The notes beneath the pieces were generated by a model, which saw nothing but the letters and a program-made list of their open reading frames with translations, had not been told where the DNA came from and made no database searches. A program made the translations under genes and the position numbers. A stretch of 64,000 nt of DNA from Larkinella sp049445795 (GTDB lineage Bacteria > Bacteroidota > Bacteroidia > Cytophagales > Spirosomataceae): assembly GCF_049445795.1 (NCBI RefSeq), contig NZ_JBMSDT010000005.1, positions 354,500 to 418,499 of the forward strand, read 5' to 3'. Numbering within the stretch: the first letter of the stretch is position 1; every line of letters starts with the position of its first letter. This document shows, in pieces, positions 49,774 to 61,910 of this stretch.

Positions 49774-50931
49774 ATGCAGCGCTTTCTCCTTTCTTTTTTT
49801 CTTTTCACACTCATTCTCCTTGGCTCGTTTAACGGCTTCGTTTCAACGGTCCAGGCCCAATCGAAATCCAAAAAATACGTGTTGATTGGCTACGTTGGCG
49901 GAGGGGGCTGGACCAAGAGCGACATTGAGGCTCAGAAACTAACGCATATCAACTACGCGTTTGCCGTTCCGGCGCAAAACGGCGAACTGGCTCCGATCCG
50001 GGCGAAAGATTCGGCCAATTTGGCGACGCTGAACTCGCTGAAAACCGTCAACAAAGACCTGCAAATTCTGATTTCGATTGGCGGGTGGGGTGGCTGCCGG
50101 TATTTTTCGGATGCCGCGCTGACCGATGCTTCCCGCAAAAAATTCGCCCGGAGTGCGGTTTCGTTTCTAAAAAAACACCGGCTCGACGGCGTTGACATTG
50201 ACTGGGAATATCCCGACCAGATCGGTGAAAACAACATTTTCCGGCCGGTCGACAAGCAGAATTTTACGCTTCTGCTGAAAGAACTACGCGATCAACTGGA
50301 CGAGCAGGGTCAGAAAGACAAGCGGCCTGCGTCGCGGCATTACCTGCTGACAGCCGCCACCGGGGGCGACACGGCGTTTGTGAACCACACCGAACTTGGC
50401 AACGCCCAGAAGTACCTCGATTACGTCAACATCATGACGTATGACCTCTACCACGGCAACGACAAAAAAACCGGTCACCACAGCCCCTTGTACCAATCGG
50501 AACTCAGCGACCGGTCACGGAACAGCTCCGACGATGCCGTCAATGGCCACATCAAAGCCGGAGTTCCGGCGAGCAAGATTGTGCTGGGTTTGCCGTTTTA
50601 CGGGCGTGGCTGGACGGACGTGAGCCCCGTCAACCGGGGGTTGTTCCAGCCTTCGGCAGGTAAGCACATGAGTCCTAATTACTACGACCTGGTCGCGAAT
50701 TACATCAACAAAAATGGCTACACCCGGTATTGGGACGAAAAGGCCAAAGCGCCGTATTTGTGGAACCCGGAAACGCGCACGTTTATCTCCTACGCCGACA
50801 AGGAGTCGATGGTGCATAAGATTGACTACGTGAAATCGAAAGGGCTGGCGGGGGCTATGTTCTGGGAGTATACGCTGGATTTAAAAGAAGATAAGCTGCT
50901 GGACGTGCTGGTTCGGGAGTTGGGGAAGTGA
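49774..50931 (+). CDS. GH18 chitinase-type glycoside hydrolase
   Basis: A 385-residue exported enzyme with leader MQRFLLSFFLFTLILLGSF; the ATG at 49774 opens the leader. The catalytic motif is LDGVDIDWEYP (D138, D141, D143, with acid E145), the strand-4 signature of family 18. Other family blocks are KYVLIGYVGGGGW, QILISIGGWGG, DYVNIMTYDLYHGND, VLGLPFYGRGW and GLAGAMFWEY. It hydrolyses beta-1,4-GlcNAc bonds in chitin or related glycans with substrate-assisted retention. No chitin-binding domain or sorting tail is present. Near 49738, TAATTTTA could be its own -7 element. Confidence 0.93.
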   Translation: MQRFLLSFFLFTLILLGSFNGFVSTVQAQSKSKKYVLIGYVGGGGWTKSDIEAQKLTHINYAFAVPAQNGELAPIRAKDSANLATLNSLKTVNKDLQILISIGGWGGCRYFSDAALTDASRKKFARSAVSFLKKHRLDGVDIDWEYPDQIGENNIFRPVDKQNFTLLLKELRDQLDEQGQKDKRPASRHYLLTAATGGDTAFVNHTELGNAQKYLDYVNIMTYDLYHGNDKKTGHHSPLYQSELSDRSRNSSDDAVNGHIKAGVPASKIVLGLPFYGRGWTDVSPVNRGLFQPSAGKHMSPNYYDLVANYINKNGYTRYWDEKAKAPYLWNPETRTFISYADKESMVHKIDYVKSKGLAGAMFWEYTLDLKEDKLLDVLVRELGK

Positions 50932-50935
50932 AATT

Positions 50936-51001
50936 ACCCCCAATCCCCTAAAGGGAGCTTAAACATCCGGATTTTTTGAGCCCCTTTAGGGGGTTGGGGG
51001 T
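50936..51001. repeat. Inverted repeat, family R2 copy 2, between convergent genes
   Basis: Arms (50936-50959 and 50978-51001) of about 24 bp with two or three mismatches, built on CCCCTAAAGGG. It begins 4 bp after the GH18 stop and ends 16 bp before the convergent stop. It is a relative of the copy at 5404, with CAA for AAA and other substitutions. Confidence 0.85.
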
Positions 51002-51017
51002 GAAATGTAGACAACTT

Positions 51018-51314
51018 TCAAACAACCTGCACCGCCACTGCGTAATAGTCGATGACAGGGGCACCGGCAAAGTAGCCCTTCATTTCGGCGAGCACATTTT
51101 GCAGAAAACCGTTCGTTTCGGCATTGTGTCGGGCTTCCTCCGATTCCCAGAGGGTTACCATCAGGCATTTGTTGGTCGAGGAATTGGTTAAAAACCGGCT
51201 GTTCTTGAAACCGTCGAGGGTTTTGAGGGCGGGACCCACAGAGTCGCGGAAATAAGCCGTTGCTTTTTCAAGCGCATCAGGCTGCAAAGAAACCTGAATA
51301 ACACGTGCGTACAT
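51018..51314 (-). CDS. Small ABM-type (dimeric alpha/beta barrel) protein
   Basis: A 98-residue protein starting MYARVIQVSLQPDALEKATA. The pattern of a first strand with R-V-I/V-x-h, a helix of 20 residues, SRFLTNSSTNKCLMVTLWES as strands 2-3 and a second helix is that of the antibiotic-biosynthesis-monooxygenase (ABM) fold. Such small proteins are heme-degrading or quinone-forming monooxygenases, or of unknown role; no heme ligand is evident. It stands between an inverted repeat and a spacer. Confidence 0.75.
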   Translation of the reverse strand: MYARVIQVSLQPDALEKATAYFRDSVGPALKTLDGFKNSRFLTNSSTNKCLMVTLWESEEARHNAETNGFLQNVLAEMKGYFAGAPVIDYYAVAVQVV

Positions 51315-51472
51315 AACAGGAAAGGGTTAAGGGACAAAGAATCAGGTGGTAAGGTACACAGTTATGCCGCATTGTCGTATTATTTTATTGTAAACTTGCC
51401 GCTAATCTTAGCCAGTTGCCCGACTGGAAATACGCGCGGCTGTTACCTTTACGCCCTTAACCCGCAAAACGC

Positions 51473-52243
51473 ATGAAAACGGTTTTTTTTCGCTCTTTTT
51501 TGTCTGTATCGCTCAGTGCCTGCTTAACGGTGTGTAGTATGGCCCAAACCAAAGTCATCGCCCACCGGGGTGCCTGGAAAAATACCGGCGCTCCGCAAAA
51601 CTCACTTGCGTCGCTGCAACAGGCCATCAAGCTTGGCTGCTATGGCAGTGAGTTTGACGTCCACATGACGGCCGACTCCACGCTGATCGTCAACCACGAC
51701 CATACCTACCAGAACGTCAACCTTGAAACCGCCCCAGCCGCCGACATCCAGGCCCTGCGACTCAGCAACGGCGAACCGCTGCCAATGCTGGAAAGCTACC
51801 TGAAAGAAGGACTGAAGCAGAAGAAAACCCGGCTGATTCTGGAAATCAAGGCGTCGAAGGTGAGCAAGGCGCATTCGCTGGCGCTGGCGACCAAATGTGT
51901 GCAGGCCGTGAAAGCGCAGAAAGGCCGCAAATTGGTCGACTACATCAGCTTTGATTACGATGTCTGCAAGAAGGTGAAAGAGCTCGATCCGTCGGCCAAC
52001 GTGGCTTACCTGATGGGCGACAAAGCGCCGGAACTCCTGGCCGCCGACGGGCTATATGGACTGGATTATCACTACAGCATCATGAAGAAAAACGAGAACT
52101 GGATTCAGGATGCGCACCAGAAAAAATTGACCGTCAACGTCTGGACCGTCAACGACCCCGAAACGATGGCCTGGCTGCTGGAACGCAAAGCCGATTTCAT
52201 CACGACCGACGAACCGGAAAAACTGCTTGAAATAGCGAAATAA
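51473..52243 (+). CDS. Exported glycerophosphodiester phosphodiesterase
   Basis: A 256-residue secreted enzyme with leader MKTVFFRSFLSVSLSACLTVCSMA. The family motifs are VIAHRGAWKNTGAPQNSLAS (the HRG and the E/N of the GDPD metal site), SEFDVHMTADSTLIVNHDHT (E-x-D and H-D) and the later KTRLILEIKAS. The final VWTVNDPETMAWLLERKADF block is a hallmark. It hydrolyses glycerophosphodiesters to glycerol-3-phosphate. Length is normal for periplasmic GDPDs. It converges on the MFS gene with an inverted repeat between. Confidence 0.95.
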   Translation: MKTVFFRSFLSVSLSACLTVCSMAQTKVIAHRGAWKNTGAPQNSLASLQQAIKLGCYGSEFDVHMTADSTLIVNHDHTYQNVNLETAPAADIQALRLSNGEPLPMLESYLKEGLKQKKTRLILEIKASKVSKAHSLALATKCVQAVKAQKGRKLVDYISFDYDVCKKVKELDPSANVAYLMGDKAPELLAADGLYGLDYHYSIMKKNENWIQDAHQKKLTVNVWTVNDPETMAWLLERKADFITTDEPEKLLEIAK

Positions 52244-52337
52244 AGAGAGGTTAGACAAGAGACAAAAGACAAGGAAGTACGTCAGGACGTGCCTGATCTT
52301 CTGTTTTCCCGTCTATTCTCGCTTGTCTAACCTCTCT
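52244..52337. repeat. Inverted repeat, family R6, between convergent genes
   Basis: Outer arms of 16 bp (52244-52259 and 52322-52337) are perfect complements beginning AGAGAGGTTAGACAAG. Inside there is a TCAGG / CCTGA hairpin. The right arm is followed by a second TTGTCTAA. It begins at the base after the GDPD stop and ends 10 bp before the MFS stop. Confidence 0.85.
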
Positions 52338-52347
52338 TGTCTAAATT

Positions 52348-53517
52348 TTACTCTCCTTTCACCTTTCCGGCCATCAGCGCCACACACAGGCCCATTCCGG
52401 CGATGATCGTGAACGAAAGGCGCAGGCTGGCCCAACCGGCCACAAAACCGATCAGGGGAGGCCCCATCAGGAAGCCCAGAAAACCGATGGTCGAGACAGC
52501 CGCCAGGGCCACGCCCGGCGACATCACCGTCGACTTTCCGGCGGCACTGTACACCAGCGGCACCACCGACGATACCCCAAAACCCACCAGGAAAAAGCCG
52601 AGAATGGCCGTGCTCAGGTAAGGCAGCGCTACCGAAACCAGCAAACCGCTCGCAATCAGAATCCCGCTGACTTGCAAAGTGCGTTTCAGGCCGTAGCGCG
52701 TGGCAAACCAGTCAGCAATAAACCGGCCGAGAGCCATCGTGCTCATAAAAGCCGTGTAACCGGCCCCGACCATCGCTTTATCGGCCATCACCACTTTTTT
52801 GAAATAAACCCCGCTCCAGTCAAACATGGCGCCTTCGCAGATCATGGCACAGAATGCGATGATGCCTAGAATCAACAGCGCTTTGTCCGGTTTGGCAAAA
52901 AGGGGCTGATCACCGTTGGTATTTGCATCTTCCGGAAGAATGTAGCGGGAAGCAATTGCCAAAGCTGCCAGGGCAAAAAACAGAATGGCCGCAAAATGCT
53001 GGTAAGGCACCACACCCGCGCCAATCATGAACGCGCCGATCATGGCCCCCGCAAAACCGGCCAGGCTCCACAACCCGTGGAAGGAAGCCATCACCGGACG
53101 CTGATACAAGGCTTCGACGCCCACGGCCTGCGTATTGATGGCGATGTTTGCCATATTGCCAAACAGCCCGAACACAAACAGACAGCCCATCAGTTGCAGG
53201 GTGCTCTGCGCCAACCCCAGGCTCAACAGCGTCAGGGCATACAATCCAACGGCCAGCGTGGCTACTTTGCGACTCCCGATCTTCGTGGTCAGCCAACCGG
53301 CCATCGGCAGGGAAACCATCAGGCCCGCCGGTAAGGCCAGGAGGACACCGCCCAGTTCGGCATCCGACAAATTTAGTTTCTGCTGGATACTCGGAATGCG
53401 CGAAGCCCAACTGGCAAACGATAAGCCCTGTAAAAAAAACAAAGCGCCCACGGCGCTCCGGCGGATGCTCCGTGTAGAAAGCCGGGGTAATGATAGGTGG
53501 GATGCAGTAAAATTCAT
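52348..53517 (-). CDS. MFS transporter
   Basis: A 389-residue major-facilitator protein with about 12 helices. The first helix and loop read AVGALFFLQGLSFASWASRI, followed by LNLSDAELGGVLLALPAG. The loop between helices 2 and 3 is GWLTTKIGSRKV, the D/T-x-x-G-x-R-(K/R) signature of the superfamily. A second copy-like half starts near 200 with KALLILGIIAFCAMICEGAMFDW. The pattern is like the FucP/YbjJ-type facilitators of unknown substrate. Alone on its strand. Confidence 0.9.
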   Translation of the reverse strand: MNFTASHLSLPRLSTRSIRRSAVGALFFLQGLSFASWASRIPSIQQKLNLSDAELGGVLLALPAGLMVSLPMAGWLTTKIGSRKVATLAVGLYALTLLSLGLAQSTLQLMGCLFVFGLFGNMANIAINTQAVGVEALYQRPVMASFHGLWSLAGFAGAMIGAFMIGAGVVPYQHFAAILFFALAALAIASRYILPEDANTNGDQPLFAKPDKALLILGIIAFCAMICEGAMFDWSGVYFKKVVMADKAMVGAGYTAFMSTMALGRFIADWFATRYGLKRTLQVSGILIASGLLVSVALPYLSTAILGFFLVGFGVSSVVPLVYSAAGKSTVMSPGVALAAVSTIGFLGFLMGPPLIGFVAGWASLRLSFTIIAGMGLCVALMAGKVKGE

Positions 53518-53767
53518 TCTAGAAAAAAGTCAATATTCAGGTTGTATTCAAATTTCATGTTCAGAAGATGAAGAACAAAAATAGCTTAATTTTCAGGCGA
53601 AAATCTATTTTTATTTGACCATAAAATCAAATTTTCCAAAGTTAAGTTCTTAGATTTAGTCAATTCTGGGAGAGTTTGTAAAGAATGTACGGAAAGTCCA
53701 AAAACCGGTTCTGAAGAGTCGGCGGTGTCTGTGCCGTTCGGGTTGCGTGTTTAGCGAAGAATTGCAG

Positions 53768-54940
53768 TTACGCAAGAATGGGGTGCCGGTGAAACGGTTT
53801 TTCCCGGTCAAAAAGATACCGGTACGTAACCAGCACCCGGCTTTGTTCGGCCCCCAGATTGCGGGAAATATTCAGCATTTTAGGATTGAAATCGCCCTGC
53901 CACTGAAGTTCGACTTCCCGGTACCGCGTGGAAGCTTTGATAACTTTTTCGGCTTCGACAATCATGAAATAATCAATGCCTGTTCCCTGCCATTCCGGAA
54001 CGATTCCGTAAACCAGCCCAACAAACCGGGTACAAACGCCCCAATACTTCAGCGCCATAAATTTAAGCTTTGCCCAGGCATTGAATTGGCCATTCAAATA
54101 GGCGACAAGCTGGTTCAGGTCGGGAATGTTGATCCACATGGCTATGGGTTCCCCTTTTTGGTAGGTAAACCAGATCAGTTTTTCGTCTACAATCGGTTCC
54201 ATCGACTTGAACAGCCGATAGGCCTGCTCGCTACTGATTTCTTTGTTGCCTTCGTGTTTAGACCAGGCTTTGTTATACACCGTGCTGAAATCCGATGCGA
54301 ACTTGCGAAGCTGGCTTTTCTTTAAATGAACAGCCTGAAAATCAGGATTGTTGGAAAAATTCTGGTGAGCTTCATAAAACTTGGGTTGTAACTGGTTCAA
54401 CTGAGCCGCAACCGACATCCGCCAGCAGATCTGATTGAAAAAATTCTGAAAACCGTATGTTTCAAACAGGTTCTGGTAGTACGGCGGATTATAATTCATA
54501 GTGTAAAGCGGAGGATCAAACCCCGAAACGAGCAGCCCCCACCACTTATCCCGTTCACCAAAATTGATGGGTCCGTCCATCGCTTCCATGCCCCGGTCCT
54601 GCAACCACTGTTTGGCTTTTTCGAATAAAACGTTGGCGGCCTGCTGCTGATCGATGCACTCAAAAAAACCGATTCCACCCACCTTGACGTCATCTCCTTT
54701 ATTTTTATACCGGCGGTTGACAAAAGCCGCTATCCGACCAATCGTTTTCCCTGCCTCATCCGTAAGAATCCACCGAATAGCCTCGCCGGACTTAAAGGTT
54801 TTGTTTTGCTGCGGATCGAACACCGAACGCACATCCTTGTCCAAAGGCCTGATCCAGTTGGGGTTGCCCTGGTTAATTTGGGTGTGTACCTTCAGAAAAT
54901 CCGTTTCGTGTTGTCGGGTTGTAACCTCTATCAATTTCAT
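53768..54940 (-). CDS. GNAT-related conserved protein of unknown function
   Basis: A 390-residue soluble protein. It starts MKLIEVTTRQHETDFLKVHTQINQ and has the long conserved region NPNWIRPLDKDV, KTIGRIAAFVNR, MDGPINFGERDKWWGLLVSGF and PPLYTMNYNPPYY. The C-terminal part has FTYQKGEPIAMWINIPDL, then YGIVPEWQGTGIDYFMIVEA, where P-E-W-Q-G-T-G is the degenerate acetyl-CoA loop of a GNAT fold. Proteins of this type are widespread in Bacteroidota and some Proteobacteria; no substrate is known. There is no operon partner. Confidence 0.75.
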   Translation of the reverse strand: MKLIEVTTRQHETDFLKVHTQINQGNPNWIRPLDKDVRSVFDPQQNKTFKSGEAIRWILTDEAGKTIGRIAAFVNRRYKNKGDDVKVGGIGFFECIDQQQAANVLFEKAKQWLQDRGMEAMDGPINFGERDKWWGLLVSGFDPPLYTMNYNPPYYQNLFETYGFQNFFNQICWRMSVAAQLNQLQPKFYEAHQNFSNNPDFQAVHLKKSQLRKFASDFSTVYNKAWSKHEGNKEISSEQAYRLFKSMEPIVDEKLIWFTYQKGEPIAMWINIPDLNQLVAYLNGQFNAWAKLKFMALKYWGVCTRFVGLVYGIVPEWQGTGIDYFMIVEAEKVIKASTRYREVELQWQGDFNPKMLNISRNLGAEQSRVLVTYRYLFDREKPFHRHPILA

Positions 54941-55100
54941 AGGTTGTATCGTCTAGCTCTCAAAACCGGCAATAATCGTCTAAAGGTAGGAGTTACCTAA
55001 CAACGGCGGGCATGCCGGGGGCGAAACTTGCCGTTTACGCCGATACTCAAAAAACATTTTTGACTACCTGTTGCACAACTTTTTCGGCTAGTTTTGCGGC

Positions 55101-55424
55101 ATGAAGTCGCTGATTTGTCTGGTACTGAGCGTGCACTTGCTGGTGTTGTCCGTCTGGCCCTGCGCCGACGGCTGCCTGAAGCTGCGCGCTGATAAACAGA
55201 CGACGGTCACGCTCACTACCGATGATCATGCGCACGACGGCGCCGACCCGGATCTGTGTTCGCCGTTTTGCGGCTGCGCCTGCTGCGGTACGGTGTTAGC
55301 GGCTGGCCCGGTGTTTCAGTTCGCCTTCGCATCGGTTTCTTTCCTCTCCGCGCGGTACACCAACTTTGTACCGACCTTGCCTACAGCCCCGGTTTCGTAC
55401 TGGCAACCACCCCAAATCGGCTAA
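55101..55424 (+). CDS. Small exported Cys/His-containing protein (DUF6660-like) of a metal-efflux operon
   Basis: A 107-residue exported protein. The leader is MKSLICLVLSVHLLVLSVWP. The mature part has two Cys early (CADGC), an acidic/His patch TTDDHAHDGADP, then CSPFCGCACCG, a hydrophobic segment and a short Pro-rich end. This is the pattern of the small proteins (DUF6660-like) placed in front of CzcA/CzcB genes in Bacteroidota; it may capture metal in the periplasm (inference). TAGTTTTG at 55089-55096 is an exact -7 element just before the ATG, so the mRNA may be nearly leaderless. It is 100 bp upstream of the pump gene and starts the operon. Confidence 0.82.
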   Translation: MKSLICLVLSVHLLVLSVWPCADGCLKLRADKQTTVTLTTDDHAHDGADPDLCSPFCGCACCGTVLAAGPVFQFAFASVSFLSARYTNFVPTLPTAPVSYWQPPQIG

Positions 55425-55523
55425 AACAGGATACGTGCGCCCAATCGGTTCCGTGCAACCGGGTTGCATCTCCCGCCATCGTCCGGCGGTTACTCCCTTG
55501 TTTTATGCTTACTAGTTACCGGT

Positions 55524-60046
<4,523 letters not shown>

Positions 60047-60050
<4 letters not shown>

Positions 60051-61273
60051 AACATAAACGGACTAGATACCTGTTTTTCCTGCTGATCGCCAGCTTTGGT
60101 TTGAGCCTGTTGGCCTGTCAGCAAAAACCGGATACCGCCACCGAAACGCCGACCGAACCGACTGAAAAAACCGACGAGCATTCCGACGAACACGTGGAAG
60201 GGCTGGTCGAACTGACCGACGAGCAGTTTAAAACCGTCGGCATCCGGCTCGGCGGACTCGAACAGCGGACGCTCAGCAACCTCATCCGGGTCAATGGTGT
60301 TATCAATGTGCCGCCCCAGCAGCAGGTGTCGGTGTCGACGCCCTACGGCGGCATTCTAACCTCGACGCCCCTGGTGCCGGGCCAGTCGGTGCGGCAGGGG
60401 CAATTGCTGGCGATGCTCGAAAACCCGGAATTTATCCGCTTGCAGCAGGAATACCTCGAAACCGCCAGCCAACTGGAGTTTCAGGAGCAGGAATACGACC
60501 GCCAGCGCGAACTGAGCCGCGAAAATGTCGGCACGCTCAAGACGTTTCAGCAGGCCACCGCGCAGGTGAAACTGCTCCGCGCCCGGGCCGAAGGGCTGCG
60601 GCAGCAACTGGCCCTGCTTGGCGTGTCGATGAAAGACCTGTCGGCGGGCAACATCACGCGGGCGGTGGCCGTTCGTTCCCCGATTACCGGAACCGTTACA
60701 GAAGTGAACGTAAACCGGGGGCGGTTTGTCAATGCCAACGACGTGTTGTTCGAACTGATCAATACGACGGGACTTTACGCCGAATTGACGGTTTTTGAGG
60801 GCGATATTGCCCGGGTGCAGGTCGGGCAGCGGGTGCGGCTTTCGGTCGTTGGCGAAACCGGCCGCGAACGGATGGGCCAGATTCGGTACATCAACCGCGA
60901 AACCGGGGCCGACCGGACTGTGCGGGTTTACGCGGCTCTCGAAAAACCGGATGCGCAACTCCGGCCCGGCACGTTCCTGAAAGCCCTGATCGAGACGCTG
61001 TCGGCTCCGCAACCGGCCCTGCCCGAAGGAGCCGTGGTTCGGTCGGGCACGGTTTCGCAAGTGTTTGTGTACGAAGGAAAAGAAGAGCACGAGGGCCTGG
61101 TTCACCACCAGTTTCGGCCAATCCCGGTGCAGGCTGGGGTGAGCGAAAACGGCTACCAGGCCGTCACGCTGCCTGCGTCTGTTAAAAAAGATGCAAAAGT
61201 GGTCGTTGCCGGAGCCTACGATTTGCATTCGGCCCTGAACAATTCGGAAGAAGAAGGCGGCCACGTTCATTAA
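60047..61273 (+). CDS. czcB: Efflux RND periplasmic adaptor (CzcB/CusB-like)
   Basis: A 408-residue lipoprotein with leader ending LSLLACQQ (lipobox LLAC). An acidic/His linker DEHSDEHVEGL follows. The membrane-fusion order is intact: QQVSVSTPYGGILTSTPLVP as a lipoyl-like half, a helical hairpin (about 130-200), then VRSPITGTVTEVNVNRGRFV as the other half and LYAELTVFEGDIARVQVGQR as barrel. The end has DLHSALNNSEEEGGHVH, a His/Glu tail. It joins the RND pump with the outer-membrane factor. Translation is coupled by the ATGA overlap with the upstream gene. Confidence 0.95.
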
Positions 61274-61284
61274 CAGGAAATGAC

Positions 61285-61905
61285 ATGTTATTTAACTTAT
61301 TGATTGGCAGTATTTTGCTTGGAGCGGTTCACGCAGCCATTCCGAACCACTGGCTTCCGGTGGCCCTCATCGGGCGCAGCGAAAGCTGGTCGCTGCGCGA
61401 AACCCTGGGCGTGGCGGCTCTGAGCGGTTTTTTTCATACCCTCAGCACGGTCGTTCTGGGTGTGCTGATCGGAGCCATCGGCGTTGAGTTGTCCGAACGG
61501 CTGGAAGACCAAACCCGCTGGATTGCCTCGCTCCTCCTGATTTTCATGGGGTTGGTCTACTTCGCCGTGCATAATCCCCACAGCGCCCACGAACACGTTC
61601 CGAAAGGCTTGTCGGGTCGTTCGAAGGGAGCCATCATTGGCACGCTGGCGCTGGCGATGCTGCTCTCGCCCTGTCTGGAAATTGAAACGTTCTTCTTTAC
61701 GGCCGGTACGCTGGGCTGGGCGGCCGTGGCTACGCTGAGCATCGCCTACACGGTGGTGACAATCGGCTGCATGGTCGGGCTGACGGCCCTGTCGTTCCGA
61801 GGGCTGGCGCAACTGCACTGGCACTGGCTCGAACACCACGAAAAACAGATCACCGGCGGCATCCTGATTGCCCTCGGTATCCTCAACTTCTTCATCGAAC
61901 TCTAA
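61285..61905 (+). CDS. UreH/HupE-like six-helix membrane protein (metal transport-related)
   Basis: A 206-residue integral membrane protein with six hydrophobic segments. Conserved-looking features are GAVHAAIPNHWLPVALIGRS in helix 1, SGFFHTLSTVVLGVLIGA in helix 2 and MLLSPCLEIETFF in helix 4, with a His-rich loop VHNPHSAHEHVP and HWHWLEHHEK near the end. H-x-x-x-P-N-H-W and SPC are like NiCoT/UreH-type membrane domains that carry divalent cations. It sits 11 bp after the adaptor gene, so it belongs to the efflux operon. Whether it exports or feeds metal is not known. Confidence 0.78.
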   Translation: MLFNLLIGSILLGAVHAAIPNHWLPVALIGRSESWSLRETLGVAALSGFFHTLSTVVLGVLIGAIGVELSERLEDQTRWIASLLLIFMGLVYFAVHNPHSAHEHVPKGLSGRSKGAIIGTLALAMLLSPCLEIETFFFTAGTLGWAAVATLSIAYTVVTIGCMVGLTALSFRGLAQLHWHWLEHHEKQITGGILIALGILNFFIEL

Positions 61906-61910
61906 ACGAT

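Noticed and set aside
53518..53767. AT-rich partial inverted repeat (TTTGA ... TCAAA) upstream of the MFS gene as a regulatory element.
   Set aside because: The arms are short and the region is so AT-rich that such matches are expected by chance.
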